From SURF-28 sp034521465 (lineage in GTDB: Bacteria; Bacteroidota; Ignavibacteria; Ignavibacteriales; Melioribacteraceae): a stretch of DNA of 64,000 nt. The stretch covers positions 744,001 through 808,000 of the forward strand of contig JAXHMN010000016.1 of NCBI GenBank assembly GCA_034521465.1, read 5' to 3'. The notes beneath the pieces were generated by a model that made no database searches, was not told where the DNA came from, and saw only the letters and a program-made list of their open reading frames with translations. Position 1 is the stretch's first letter. The number at the start of each line of letters is the position of its first letter. A program made the position numbers and the translations under genes. Shown in pieces: positions 1 to 10,561 of the stretch.

Positions 1-3000
1 ATCAAATTTATGTTGCCAAAAAAGTAAGAACCGGAAGGTCTGTAATTAAATACCCATTCACCATCGCTCCTAATAAATAAATCGCCGTAAATAAGGGTTT
101 GTGCGCTTCTTGATCGGTTACTTAAAACTGCTAAGTCACCGTTCATTCTTATCGAGGCGTTTTTGGGAACGAAAGATTCCAATTCACCCGAACCAGCAGC
201 TGTGATTGTTCCATTGTAAGGAGTTCCACCGGAATTTTTGATTATTGCTTTGTCAAGAGTAAATACATCATTATTGAAACTTATGGTAAAGTCTGTCTTG
301 TAGTCTAGGTTATTTGCAAGTAAATTGAACTCACCTTTTTTTAGTTCAACCGTGCCAAAAAGTCCTGGATCATCCATAGTACCGCTTATATTTAGTTCAG
401 TAGTCAAAAATCCTTTTTGATTTTTTATTGCTGGTAAGATGTTCCCGAGCGCTGTCAAATTAAAATTTTGAGATAATATTTTTAGATCAATCTTATCATC
501 CTTTTTGAATCGTTCACCTTCCAACTGATAATTTAAATCTATTGGTATATTACCGCTTAATGCAAATTCGGGTTCAGTAATATCCACCGAATCATTAAAT
601 TCAGCATTGACAAGTATTTGCTTATTCTCATAATTGAAGCTCCCGAACAGACTGCCAAAATCAACTCCGCCATATGAAACACTATCAATTGATAAATCGA
701 GATCGATTAACGGTTCGGTAAAAGTGCCGTAAAAGTTTCCGTCTACATTCAGTGAAGCATCAAACAATTTTTCTCCTTGATTGAATATCAACCTGCTCAT
801 TATTCCGCCGTCCAAATCTTTAAATTAATATTGATGTTTTGTCTGCCGTCGCTATAAAGAATTCCGTAAACAAACAAAGCAGCCGGATCGCTGTAAAGTG
901 AAAAATCTTGAATGTCCAAAGACTCGCCAGGTTTTAGAATCATTTTAATTGGTCTAAGATTATTCCACGCAACTTTGTTGTAAAGAATATCTAGTTCATC
1001 AAGTTCAATAGTTTGTTCACGAGGGGTCATTTCAAAAGTACCATCGGTACTAATGTTTATTTCTTTATCAATTAATGAAGCGATATTAAAAAAGATTTGG
1101 CTTTGGTTGAATATCAAATCTACTTCAACATTTTCCAAATCGGAGCCGGAGTATATTCTTTCAGCATTAAGCGAAACAGCCCCAAATAAATCATCAAAAG
1201 TTGTTGAAGAATTATCCCGAGTTAACCGAAAGTTCGTTTCCAATTCGGAAAGGTAAGTTACGTCTTCACCAACGGTCAATAAATAATCGAGAACAATATC
1301 AGTCTCTATTGTAAAATTATCTTTTGTGTTGTTTACTTTGCCGGATCCGGATCCGGCTATGTCAAGCTTTTTTTCACCCAGAATAACAGCAATCAACTCA
1401 AAGTCCTTAAATGTAAAAGAGTAATTAAAGTTGAGTTCTTTCGATATAATTTCTTCCGGTATTGTTATCTCTGTTTTAGTAGTATCTATTTGATAGAGTG
1501 GGCTGAATTGTTCAATCTTATGGGTGATTATTCCTGAAAGCGCTTCCGCCTGATATCCGAGAACATCAATTGCATCTGCTAAAGAAAATTTTCCTGTAAT
1601 TGTGAAATCCAAAAAATCCGATGATAACAAAATGTTTCTGTGACTATTATTTTTTACAAGTTGAAGCGAAAATTCAGTATCGTTTATTGCTGTGTTCCTG
1701 AATTCCGATGAATCAAGTTTTACATCAAATCTGCCGGTGAGTGAATCGAGATCAAAATCATTACCATTTGCTTCGAAAGTAAAATTTAGATTCGATTGAT
1801 ACTTTTCTTCTGCAATAAAATTTGAAAGATCCATTTTTTCAATCTCACCACGAATGTCATATCTTGGAATAGATTGAGTAAAGTTCATAACTCCGGCAAA
1901 GGATAAATCGGTCCCGGAAAAATCACCTTCAACATTAATATCGACCAAACCATCTTTCGCATCGCCCTCAAATCGCATCGAACTAATTACATAATCGGCA
2001 AAAGAAGATTGCTTTAACTCTAGCTTGAATTTTGCAAGCATATCACTCAGATCATCACCTTTGCCGGAAAGAATAATTTTACTATTTAATGAAGTTGGTT
2101 GGTCAATAACCGGATTTAAGTTAAGGTTGCTTGTAGTTAGGTTGATATCATATTCAATTTTATCTGCTTCAAGATTGAGTTTTGTTTTACCTTCAATGCT
2201 TCCGTTATTAACTTTTGTTTTTAGATCAACTGTAAAATTAGTTGGTTCACCGATAAAGGCGGCATTAAATTCACTTAATTTAATTTCTGCAAAATCTGGT
2301 AAACCGATATTAGGTAAAAGAGTTTTTGTGTCAGTGTAGCTTGCGGAAGAATTTATAATATTGACATCTAAAAATAATTCTGAAGGTATGTGCAAATTCT
2401 TAACGTTTCCGATAATATCTAAATTGGTATTGTTCATTGCCAAATTTAACTGCTCAATTGTTAGATCACCGTATGGTCCATTTGCTTTAAGGTGAAGTTC
2501 TATTTTATGACCGAGCAAATTTGTTACCGGTATAAAAGATGAAAGATCATCAAAAGCAAAAGGTGAAAGTTTAACTTCAATATCAGCCGCAGTTGTTTGC
2601 AGTTTCTCGAGAGAAAAATCATTAAAAAAGTCAGCATTGTTTAACCGCGCATTTATTTGAATATCCGAATTGTCGGAAGTTAATTTGCAGTTTCTTATTA
2701 TAGCGTTCTTATTTTGATAGACAAAAATTCCGGTGAAGTTTTCCAATGCAAATTTTTCAACATTGGGTGAAAAGCTCAGTCGTTTTAGATTCAAGCTATA
2801 GTTGTTGTTAGAAATATCAATTATAGCATTTGCCGATAAATTAAAGTCGTCAATAATTAAGTCATCGAAATTAATGTAGCGGTAAGTTTCTTGATTACCG
2901 ACGTTCTCGAATGACTGCATTACCAATCGAAAATTATTTAGCTGCAAATTGTTTGCTTGGATAATAAATGGAAAATATGAATCTTCTTCACCTTCAACAA

Positions 3001-3450
3001 ATTCTTGAACTACTTCATCCGTTTCCGTGGAGGAGAGCGTTGCTAAGTTCCAGATGCCGTCTTTGTTCTGCAAAAGATTTAATTGAGAATTGTTAATCGA
3101 GATTTCCCGCAAATGGATTTTGCGTGTAATAAGAGCAAAAGGGTTTACTTTTATTTTTATTTCGTCAGAATAAAAAAGTGTTTCATTTGTTGAATCGGTA
3201 AGCGAAATATTAGTTATTGAAAGTGTGGTTAATAGAGTACCTTCAATACTACCGATATTTAATTTACCGATGATAGACTTGAGTTGGTTGTTTCAACAAT
3301 TTTATCTTTGAGATAATTTCTAAATGTACTTGTTTGACTTATCCCGAGTAGCAAAACTAGTAATACAATAATTGACGCAACTATTCCGATAAAGACATTT
3401 ACGATCTTGTGAAATAAAGATCTTCTTACTTTTTGTTTCTTTCGTTTCAA
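1..3450 (-). CDS. tamB: TamB-like (AsmA superfamily) envelope protein, partial, two frameshifts
   Basis: Large inner-membrane-anchored protein of the TamB/AsmA-like group; these are thought to bridge the periplasm and move lipids or help outer-membrane assembly. It begins at a TTG at 3450, two bases after the hldE stop, with a Lys/Arg-rich start and one hydrophobic helix (about residues 14-38, VFIGIVASIIVLLVLLLGIS). A long beta-rich region of short alternating strands follows, as expected for a TamB groove. The reading frame breaks near 3270 and near 805, but on both sides the adjacent frame continues the same type of sequence (GKLNIGSIEGTLL after the first break, LDGGIMSRLIFNQGEK across the second). 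The second break forms a TAATG overlap, so a real split into two coupled genes is possible but less likely. The C-terminus lies beyond the left edge. The family assignment rests on architecture and composition. Confidence 0.72.
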
Positions 3451-3452
3451 TT

Positions 3453-3930
3453 TTACTTATATCTCTCAATTATTGTATTTATTATATCTGTTGTTGAACG
3501 ATCAGTCACAAACTTTATTCTTTTTACCTCACCGCCGTTTTTTTCAACTACTTCGCGCCCGACAATTTTATCAATATCCCAATCTTCACCTTTAACCAAA
3601 TAGTCAGGTATAATTTCTGAAATGATATTTGCCGGTGTCTTCCTTAAAACTAGTTACAAAATCAACAGCTTTTAAGTTCCCGATAATAAAAGCGCGTTCT
3701 TCCAAAGAGAGTATGGGTCTTTTTTCACCTTTAATTCTTTTGACGGATTCATCTGTGTTTAAGGCAACAATTAAAACATCACCTTCGGCTTTTGCTTTAT
3801 TTAAATAATCGATATGACCCGGATGAAGCACATCAAAACATCCGTTTGTAAAAACCACTTTCTTGTTTTGTTGTTTTAACTCTTTTCGAATTGCAAGAAT
3901 TTCATCTCTGTTTAATAAAATACTTTTCAT
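3453..3930 (-). CDS. rfaE2: D-glycero-beta-D-manno-heptose 1-phosphate adenylyltransferase (HldE domain II), frameshifted
   Basis: Nucleotidyltransferase that makes ADP-D-glycero-beta-D-manno-heptose for the LPS core. The N-terminal half shows the cytidylyltransferase-fold signature FTNGCFDVLHPGHIDYL (GxFDxxHxGH) and VALNTDESVKRIKG. The open frame breaks near 3640 after KEDTG. The adjacent frame then continues with ANIISEIIPDYLVKG and EVVEKNGGEVKRIKF to a stop at 3453. Joining them gives about 159 aa, the usual length of a stand-alone RfaE2. The break is explained by loss of one AC unit in an ACAC run, or by one extra base. The start ATG overlaps the hldA stop (ATGA), so the two heptose genes are translationally coupled. 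Confidence 0.88.
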
Positions 3931-4918
3931 AACTCTTCTTTCACCGCATTAAATAGTTTTTGTTTTTCTATCGGTACAATTCCGACTTCTTCGCAAACTA
4001 AACCACCTGCATAATTAGCAAGATAAGCAGCTTCTTCAATCTTTGTATTTCCTGTAAGGGCAACGGTTAGTGTTGAAATTACAGTATCGCCCGCGCCGGA
4101 TACATCGGATACTTTTCTTGCTTTTGTTGGTATTCTAATTTCTCTTTTCTTTTTCTTGTCGAAAAGAACTACGCCTTTTTCTCCAAGCGTAAGTAAAACA
4201 TATTCGGGTGTAAGTTCATTTAAAGGTCGTTGCCTGCTCTTGAAACTTCGGAGTCGTTTAATAACCTTCTACCCAAAACATCTTCTGTTTCTTTTCGGTT
4301 AGGTTTAAAGACAGTTACATTTTTGTATGTAAAGAAATTGTCAAACTTCGGATCTACAGTAACAATTATATTTTTTTCATTAGCTAAAGCAATTATCTCT
4401 TTTATGAGTTTAGGTGTTAGGACACCTTTGTTATAGTCTTGTAAAATTATTGCATCTATTGAGTTTAACTCACTTTTAAATCGTTCGAGTATCTTTTTTT
4501 CAACACTTTTTTTAATGGTTTGTTTACTCTCTTTATCAATTCTGACTATATGCTGTTTACCCGCAATCACTCTAGTTTTCGCTGTTGTAGGTCTTGAGCT
4601 ATCTATAATCATTCCCGAGGGATCAACACCTCGATCAGACAAAAGATTTGAAAATATTTTACCATCGTTATCATCCCCGATTACTCCGAGCGGAAAGGGA
4701 ACAGCGCCTAAAGTTAAAATGTTAAGTGCAACATTTGCCGCTCCGCCGAAACGAAAGAACTCATCATCAATCTCAACAACAGGCACAGGCGCTTCCGGAG
4801 AGATTCTTTTCACGTCTCCCCAAAAGTAACAATCCAACATCATATCACCGACCACGGCTACTTTTTTATTTGCAAAACTTTTTGATATTTCGTTCAATCT
4901 CGATTTAGAAAATTGCAT
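3927..4918 (-). CDS. rfaE1: D-glycero-beta-D-manno-heptose-7-phosphate kinase (HldA), frameshifted
   Basis: PfkB-family sugar kinase that phosphorylates heptose 7-phosphate at C1, the step before the adenylyltransferase encoded next. Visible motifs are VVGDMMLDCYFWGDV near the start, FGGAANVALNI, and the PfkB catalytic GAGDT motif with the anion-hole Gly residues (VSDVSGAGDTV) in the C-terminal part. The open frame ends early near 4220; the next frame supplies LNELTPEYVLLTLGEKG to the TGA at 3927. Restoring one missing base gives 330 aa, normal for HldA. It starts two bases after the stop of the propeller gene, so it is in the same operon. Confidence 0.9.
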
Positions 4919-4920
4919 GG

Positions 4921-5985
4921 CTATCTATAATCTCCCCATTGAGCAAATTGATTAATCAGTTTTATTTTTACTATTCCATCATTCGAACCGAGCCACATGT
5001 TTATCCCGTCAAAGTACATAGAATAAATTTTGTTTGGGATATTCGGGTCATCAAGCATGTTTACTTCGTTTGTAATTCTATTTATAATTGCAATTCCTCT
5101 TCCGTATGCTTCTTTATCGCTTATGGAAAATTCATATAGCGAAACCCAAATGTAATTGCCGGTTCTTTCGAGTGAGTAAACACCGTTACCGTCAAATCCA
5201 CTGAATCTATTAAACTTCAGCCATTCATTTTTTCTATTATAGCGAAATAATCCGCCGAGATTATATTGCGGTTGTTCGGGAGTTAAGAACTCATCCAATC
5301 CAATCCAAACAAAGTTTCTTTCGAATAAAATATCTGCGACAGAGATGCGGTCACCTTCACCTCTAAAATAATTAAGCCGGTTGTCATAATATTGTAAAGC
5401 GCTGGGCTCATTCATATCCATAAATTTATTGTATTTATGTAATCCATCTTCGGTTCCGAACCAAACTAAACTGTCAGCATCGAGTGAGATTGTTTTTATT
5501 GTATTCGTTTTTTCATCTTTGTTTATGGTTAAGTCATAATCGGTAAATCGTCTGGTGTTTATATCAAATTTTGTTAAATACATGAACCTTCCAATCCACA
5601 CAACATTTTGCTGTTTATCGTATTCGATTGAACGTATCCAATTACTAAGCTGTCCGCCTTTACTGAATTTCCTTTTAAACCAGCGTTTAGTTCTCTGATC
5701 AAAAATAAAGAGTCCGTCTATTGATCCGGCCCAAACATACCTTGGGTTTGCTGTTACACAGTAAATAAATTCATTTTGTAATCCGTTATTGGAATTATAG
5801 TTTGTCCATTCGTCTTGTTGCGAAGAGTAATGAAATAATCCGCTTCCGTTAGTCGCAAACCAGATATTTTTACCGTCACCGGCAATGTCAAGTACTTCGG
5901 TTCCTTCAATATACTTTTCAATTTCCAACTGAGCAAAGAGAGAAGTTGATAGAAGGATAATCGATATATAGATTACTTTTAACAA
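4921..5985 (-). CDS. exported two-component-regulator-propeller-like protein
   Basis: 354-aa protein with a clear signal peptide (IYISIILLSTSLFAQ, cleavage after about residue 18), then repeated blades of the type IWFATNGSGLFHYSS, VWAGSIDGLFIFD, VWFGTEDGLHKYNK, VWIGLDEFL and MWLGSNDGIVKI. These W-x-G-x-x-x-G-L repeats are typical of Reg_prop seven-bladed beta-propellers. There is no transmembrane helix or kinase domain after the propeller, so this is a free periplasmic or secreted propeller, not a hybrid sensor. It lies between the LipM-like gene and hldA in the envelope operon, with only two bases to hldA. Its function is unknown; a structural or surface role is a guess. Confidence 0.75.
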   Translation of the reverse strand: MLKVIYISIILLSTSLFAQLEIEKYIEGTEVLDIAGDGKNIWFATNGSGLFHYSSQQDEWTNYNSNNGLQNEFIYCVTANPRYVWAGSIDGLFIFDQRTKRWFKRKFSKGGQLSNWIRSIEYDKQQNVVWIGRFMYLTKFDINTRRFTDYDLTINKDEKTNTIKTISLDADSLVWFGTEDGLHKYNKFMDMNEPSALQYYDNRLNYFRGEGDRISVADILFERNFVWIGLDEFLTPEQPQYNLGGLFRYNRKNEWLKFNRFSGFDGNGVYSLERTGNYIWVSLYEFSISDKEAYGRGIAIINRITNEVNMLDDPNIPNKIYSMYFDGINMWLGSNDGIVKIKLINQFAQWGDYR

Positions 5986-6005
5986 ATTTTATGTGATGAA
6001 AAATT

Positions 6006-6761
6006 TTAGTTGACCGGTGCTTCTGTTAATTTCTCGAACTTAATTTGAAATTGTTCTTCAAATCCTAAAGTTAAACAATTTCGCAATCTTTTATAATCAA
6101 CTTTTTCTTTAAGGATGGTTTCTATCTCGATGGTCTTTTGTTGGAGCTCGTCGGCAATTTCTTTTTTAGTTTGTTCGGGCAGCTGAAAGTAATTAATCTA
6201 GCAAGTCACGATGTTTTGTGCCGCATAATATCGAGCCGTGCTGAAGACACAACAGTTTTCAATTTTTTCTGTGCGCTGCCGACTATCTTCTTGCCGGAAA
6301 ATTTTAATTCGTTCTTCGCGGTTGAAGCAAAACAAATTCCTCCGGATTGTTGTTTTAAGATATCCGGAAAGTTTGGTTGTGATGATTCTAGTACAATTTG
6401 CTGAAACAGCGGACTGTATTTTACCAACCCCTTTGCCAATGCTTCAGAAATTGCTTGATAGATTTCTTTTGGTGATAAACCAATGGAAAGCGGAACGACA
6501 ACCGAATATGTAATTTCTTCTGGAATGAAAAATAGCTCTGCCACCGGTTGGGCGGTGAACAACATCAAAACCATTTTTCTCAAGTAACTCTAAATTTATT
6601 TCGGATTTCTTTTGATTTGCACCCAAAGAGATGCAGTAAGGATCCCATTGATAAAAGCGGACGTAAATTTCATCTTCTTTACAATTGGCGGCAAGTTCTA
6701 AATCAAAATCCATATTGTATTGACCGGTGCGGGCAATATCATCAATTAATCGCCAAATCAT
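6006..6761 (-). CDS. LipM-type octanoyltransferase / lipoate-protein ligase family protein, frameshifted
   Basis: Biotin/lipoyl-ligase (BPL_LplA_LipB) fold protein that moves octanoyl or lipoyl groups onto lipoyl domains. The frames together contain WRLIDDIARTGQYNMDFDLEL, YQWDPYCISLGANQ, VVHRPTGGRAIFHS followed by EEITYSVVVP, then GGICFASTAKNEL with KKIVGSAQKK and LQHGSIL. Retention of the Cys in the CFAS block favours an amidotransferase/octanoyltransferase of the LipM type over a plain LplA. I choose the ATG at 6761, which overlaps the lpxA stop as ATGA; an earlier ATG at 6785 would run 28 bases into lpxA. About three small indels break the frame (near 6560, 6250 and 6190), yet the total is 756 bases, a whole number of codons (about 251 aa). 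Confidence 0.78.
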
Positions 6762-7534
6762 TTGCGGATAAGACCTCTGTTGCATCTTGCAAGAAAATCC
6801 AATACTTCATTTGCAAGGGGATTGTCGTGGAATTCAATTTTTATTTTTTCTTTTGCTTGAGATAGATTCAGACCGCTGTCGTAGATTAATCCGTATACTT
6901 TTCTAAGTATATCAATATCTTCTTTGCTGAAACCCTTCCGTTTCAAACCGACTACGTTTAACCCCATATAACGTGAAGGTTCTCTTCCGACCAAAATAAA
7001 CGGAGGAATATCTTGTGTTATTTTTACGGCAGCTCCTATCATTACATTTCTACCGATCTTACAAAATTGGTGAATTGCAGTTAACCCGCCGATTATTACA
7101 TTGCTGTCAATCTCAACGTGACCCGCAATCTGAACTGTGTTTGCCAATATTACATTATCACCAATTACAGAATCGTGCGGTACGTGAACATAAGCCATGA
7201 GCAGACAATTCTTTCCGATCTTAGTAATTCCGCCTTCACCGGTACCTCTGTGAATTGTCGCAAATTCTCGAACCGTTGTGCCGTCATCGATGTAGGTGTA
7301 AGAAACTTCCTTATCAAATTTTAGATCTTGTGGTACATTAGATACAGAAGCGGATTGAAAAATTTTAACATTATTGCCGATTCGTGCACCGTCATAAATA
7401 TTTGCCGAAGGACCAACGAAACAATTATCGCCAATTTCTACATCATCATGAATAATTGCGTATGCTTCGATTGTGATATTCTCTCCAATCTTGGCTTTAT
7501 CGCTAACAATTGCGGTGGGATGAATTTTACTCAT
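6758..7534 (-). CDS. lpxA: acyl-ACP--UDP-N-acetylglucosamine O-acyltransferase
   Basis: First enzyme of lipid A synthesis: transfers a 3-hydroxyacyl chain from ACP to the 3-OH of UDP-GlcNAc in the cytoplasm. The 258-aa chain is a left-handed beta-helix of hexapeptide repeats (IGENITIEAYAII, VIGDNVILANTVQIAGHVEI, IIGGLTAIHQFCKIG). The conserved catalytic His lies in the IAGHVEI turn. A helical C-terminal domain follows (residues about 190-258, YMGLNVVGLKRKGF), as in all LpxA. It follows the lpxC-fabZ stop by 11 bases and its own stop overlaps the next start. Confidence 0.95.
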   Translation of the reverse strand: MSKIHPTAIVSDKAKIGENITIEAYAIIHDDVEIGDNCFVGPSANIYDGARIGNNVKIFQSASVSNVPQDLKFDKEVSYTYIDDGTTVREFATIHRGTGEGGITKIGKNCLLMAYVHVPHDSVIGDNVILANTVQIAGHVEIDSNVIIGGLTAIHQFCKIGRNVMIGAAVKITQDIPPFILVGREPSRYMGLNVVGLKRKGFSKEDIDILRKVYGLIYDSGLNLSQAKEKIKIEFHDNPLANEVLDFLARCNRGLIRK

Positions 7535-7545
7535 TATCTATATCT

Positions 7546-8967
7546 TCAATTTTGTTCGAGTTCGTTGTTTTTTTCTTTGTCCCCTACAACTGCCGTCATG
7601 TCTGCTTCAGCAACTAATGTATTCTCAACAAAAGCGAGACCCCTAATTTGAAAGAAGTTTCTTTTGAAGTTTACCAACTCAACTTCCAATCTCAGTTGAT
7701 CTCCGGGAACAACTTTTTTACGGAACTTTGCATTTGAAATTGAAGTAAAGTAAACCAGATGTTCTTCAGGATTTTTTACGGTATTAAGAAGAAGTATCCC
7801 TCCGGTTTGTGCCATTGCTTCAACAATTAATACACCGGGCATAATAGGTTCTTCTTTAAAATGTCCTTGAAAAAATGGTTCATTTATTGTCACAGATTTT
7901 ATACCGACAACCTTTTTTCCAAGATCGAGCTGAATGATTTTATCAACAAGCAGAAAGGGATATCTGTGCGGAAGAATCCTTTGAATAGCCATAGTATCCA
8001 GAACAACACCTTCGGTTTTCTGAAATTGATACTTACGTACGAGTTTCTTTTGTTGATATAATTTTCTAATCTTCTTTGCAAATTCAACGTTTGATTTATG
8101 CCCCGGGCGTGCAGCTAAAATCTGTGCTTTTATAGGTACGCCAATTAATGCTAAGTCTCCAATTAAATCCAATAACTTGTGGCGTACAGGTTCGTTTTTG
8201 AAACGCAGCGATTTATCATTTAAGAATCCGGTTGCGCCAATTTCAACATCATCTTTCAGACCGACTTTATCCATAATGCGATTGATACCGTTTTGATCTA
8301 TGTCGTGATCGACAATAACAACTGCGTTATCTAAATTTCCGCCTTTAATTAAGCCCGCATCATAAAGAGTTTCAACTTCACTCAGAAAACAGAATGTTCG
8401 TGAAGGAGCAAATTCGGAAACAAACTCTTTCTCTAAATCAAAAAGTCCCGTATGCTGGCTACCTAAAGCAGGATTAAAATAATCGACCATAACAGTAACG
8501 CGGTAGCCGTCTAAAGGAAGAGCAACAATATCAATCTGATTCTCTTCGTCATGATACGTAACGGTTTCATCAATGATCAGATAATCTTTCGGTTCTTCTT
8601 GAGTTTCAAAACCAGCTTCCATTAATTTATCAACGAAAGGCATCGAACTTCCGTCGCCAACCGGCGGTTCAATACCGTCGATTTCAATTTTTACGTTATC
8701 GATTTGAAGACCGACAATTGCAGCCATGACGTGTTCAACGGTATAGACTTTAGCATCGCCAAGTCCGATGGTTGTTCCGCGAGATGTGTCGATAACGTAA
8801 TCAGCATTTGCCGGTATTTCAGGATTACCGCCAAGATCTATTCTAATAAATTTTATTCCATAGTTTTCCGGGGCAGGTTTAAAAGTTAAAGTGGACTTTG
8901 TGCCGGTATGAAGCCCGTCGCCGGAAATTGAAATTGATCTTTTTATTGTTCTTTGCAACTCAAGCAT
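7546..8967 (-). CDS. lpxC/fabZ: bifunctional UDP-3-O-acyl-GlcNAc deacetylase / 3-hydroxyacyl-ACP dehydratase (LpxC-FabZ)
   Basis: 473-aa fusion. Residues 1-310 are LpxC, the zinc deacetylase that commits to lipid A: GDGLHTGTKSTLTF, VYTVEHVMAA with its zinc-ligand His, DGSSMPFV, and RHKLLDLIGDLALIG with a further zinc His and Asp. Residues about 325-473 are FabZ: MAIQRILPHRYPFLLVDKI and GHFKEEPIMPGVLIVEAMAQ, with the hotdog-fold catalytic His and Glu. The two enzymes compete for or act next to the same hydroxyacyl pool, and the fusion is known from Bacteroidota/Chlorobiota-type genomes. The start ATG overlaps the lpxD stop (TAATG). Confidence 0.95.
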   Translation of the reverse strand: MLELQRTIKRSISISGDGLHTGTKSTLTFKPAPENYGIKFIRIDLGGNPEIPANADYVIDTSRGTTIGLGDAKVYTVEHVMAAIVGLQIDNVKIEIDGIEPPVGDGSSMPFVDKLMEAGFETQEEPKDYLIIDETVTYHDEENQIDIVALPLDGYRVTVMVDYFNPALGSQHTGLFDLEKEFVSEFAPSRTFCFLSEVETLYDAGLIKGGNLDNAVVIVDHDIDQNGINRIMDKVGLKDDVEIGATGFLNDKSLRFKNEPVRHKLLDLIGDLALIGVPIKAQILAARPGHKSNVEFAKKIRKLYQQKKLVRKYQFQKTEGVVLDTMAIQRILPHRYPFLLVDKIIQLDLGKKVVGIKSVTINEPFFQGHFKEEPIMPGVLIVEAMAQTGGILLLNTVKNPEEHLVYFTSISNAKFRKKVVPGDQLRLEVELVNFKRNFFQIRGLAFVENTLVAEADMTAVVGDKEKNNELEQN

Positions 8968-10013
8968 TAGCTATCCTTTGATTTATCTTTATTAAGTGAA
9001 TCAAGCTTTTCTTCAATCTCTTTAAGTTTTTGAGCGTACTCAGGTAATTGCCTTATGTGACCCTCCAAACGCATTCCAACTTTTATTTCTTTTGCGGGTG
9101 ATCCAAAATATCTACCTTTTTTAGGAATCCCTTTTGAAACACCGGATTGTGCTAAGATTATTACTTCGTCGGCAATTTCAATATGCCCTACAATTCCTAC
9201 TTGTCCGCCGAACATACAATTTTTACCGACTTTTGTGCTTCCCGAAACACCGGTTTGCGCAGAGATCACGGTGTTTTCACCAATTATTACATTGTGTGCT
9301 ATTTGAACCAAGTTATCTATCTTCGCACCTTTTTTAATAACAGTCGAACCAAGTGATGCACGGTCAACAGAAACGTTTGAGCCCAGTTCCACATTATCTT
9401 CAATAATAACATTTCCGATCTGTGGGATTTTATGAAAGACGCCTTTATCATCCTGGGCAAACCCAAATCCATCGGACCCTACTACAGTGCCGGAATGAAT
9501 GACAACATTATTTCCTATTTTGCATTTTTCACGAATAGAAACATTAGGATACAATATTGAGTTGTCTCCAATCTCTGAGTTTTTCATTACTACACTATTG
9601 TGTAAAATTTTTGAGTTGCTCCCGATCTTGCATCCTTTTTCAATAACTACGTTTTTACCAATCGAGACGTTTTTGCCAAGCTGAACGGATTCATCTATGA
9701 AAGCAGAAGAATCTATTCCCGAGATCTCAACCGGCTTATGAAAGTATTTTGAGATAATTTTTTGAAATTCAATTTGAGGATTTTCAACAACGATGTAAGT
9801 AATTTCAGCTCTGGTTCTTTTAATATTTGATTTGATTAGAACAACGCTTGCTTTCGTTGTTTCTAGAAATTTTTGATAAGCAGGGAGGTATAAAAAAGTT
9901 AAGTCGCCTTGATCTGCTTCTTCGATCTTAGCGACATTGGAAAACTCTAAATCGGGGTCTCCGATAATTTTGCCGCCGACAAAATCGGCGGCTTCCTTTA
10001 CCGTAATTTTCAT
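8967..10013 (-). CDS. lpxD: UDP-3-O-(3-hydroxyacyl)glucosamine N-acyltransferase
   Basis: Third enzyme of lipid A synthesis; adds the second hydroxyacyl chain to the free amine made by LpxC. The 348-aa protein has the N-terminal uridine-binding domain (VKEAADFVGGKIIGDPDLEF), a long hexapeptide beta-helix, the conserved VVGSDGFGFAQDD segment, and VQIAHNVIIGENTVISAQTG with the catalytic-region His. A C-terminal helix (QLPEYAQKLKEIEEKLDSL) follows. Length and order of parts are normal for LpxD. It starts six bases after the stop of the second skp. Confidence 0.95.
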   Translation of the reverse strand: MKITVKEAADFVGGKIIGDPDLEFSNVAKIEEADQGDLTFLYLPAYQKFLETTKASVVLIKSNIKRTRAEITYIVVENPQIEFQKIISKYFHKPVEISGIDSSAFIDESVQLGKNVSIGKNVVIEKGCKIGSNSKILHNSVVMKNSEIGDNSILYPNVSIREKCKIGNNVVIHSGTVVGSDGFGFAQDDKGVFHKIPQIGNVIIEDNVELGSNVSVDRASLGSTVIKKGAKIDNLVQIAHNVIIGENTVISAQTGVSGSTKVGKNCMFGGQVGIVGHIEIADEVIILAQSGVSKGIPKKGRYFGSPAKEIKVGMRLEGHIRQLPEYAQKLKEIEEKLDSLNKDKSKDS

Positions 10014-10019
10014 AAAATT

Positions 10020-10547
10020 TTAGTTTTGTATGACTTCGTCAATTTCTAATTTTTCAAGAACGAGTGAAGTGATATCATATTCAGGTTTTGCGTAAAGGAA
10101 TATAATATCTCCGCTTAAATCAAAAACAAAATCGAGATCTTTTTCTTCGGCAACTTCTTGAATTATATTGAAAACTTTATTTTGAACCGGTTCCATTAAT
10201 TCGGTTTGCTTCTTAAAGAGTTCACCTGTAGGTCCAAATTTTTGCTGACGAAAATTGGAAATTTTATTTTCGAGAGCAATTAATTCCTTTTCAACGTCGG
10301 CTCTTTTTTGGTCGCTCATAATAAGTTTACGATTTTCATAATCGTCAAACTTTTTCTGCCAGTCATTTTCCATATTCCTTAGTTCTTCCTGCCACTCGGC
10401 TATCAAAGCATCAATTCTTTGTTGAGCATCTTGAGCATCCGGCAGTTGATCCATAATAGTTTCAGAGTCAACATAACCTATTTGCAGTTGCGCAAATAGT
10501 GAAGCCGGCAGAAGTAGAAAGAAGAAAAGGATAATTGATTTTTTCAT
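10020..10547 (-). CDS. OmpH/Skp family periplasmic chaperone, second copy
   Basis: Skp-like chaperone that holds unfolded outer-membrane proteins on their way to BamA. It has a signal peptide (KKSIILFFFLLLPASLFAQ), then the OmpH opening LQIGYVDSETIMDQLP, a long charged coiled coil (about residues 45-125), and a C-terminal strand region VFDLSGDIIFLYAKPEYDI. I use the ATG at 10547; the frame opens at a TTG at 10559 but the ATG is followed directly by a proper signal sequence and has GGGA upstream. It lies directly downstream of a paralogue of similar size, probably by tandem duplication. Confidence 0.9.
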   Translation of the reverse strand: MKKSIILFFFLLLPASLFAQLQIGYVDSETIMDQLPDAQDAQQRIDALIAEWQEELRNMENDWQKKFDDYENRKLIMSDQKRADVEKELIALENKISNFRQQKFGPTGELFKKQTELMEPVQNKVFNIIQEVAEEKDLDFVFDLSGDIIFLYAKPEYDITSLVLEKLEIDEVIQN

Positions 10548-10561
10548 TGATGTTCCCAAAA

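Noticed and set aside
800..802. Two translationally coupled genes at the TAATG overlap in the TamB-like gene.
   Set aside because: The frame before the overlap ends unnaturally (LKIWTAE), while the alternative frame reads straight through (LKDLDGGIMSR). One indel is the simpler reading, though a split is not excluded.
2025..2339. Open frames of about 100 aa on the plus strand opposite tamB and other minus-strand genes (also 4515-4829).
   Set aside because: They are antisense shadows of genes with clear family motifs and have no ribosome sites.
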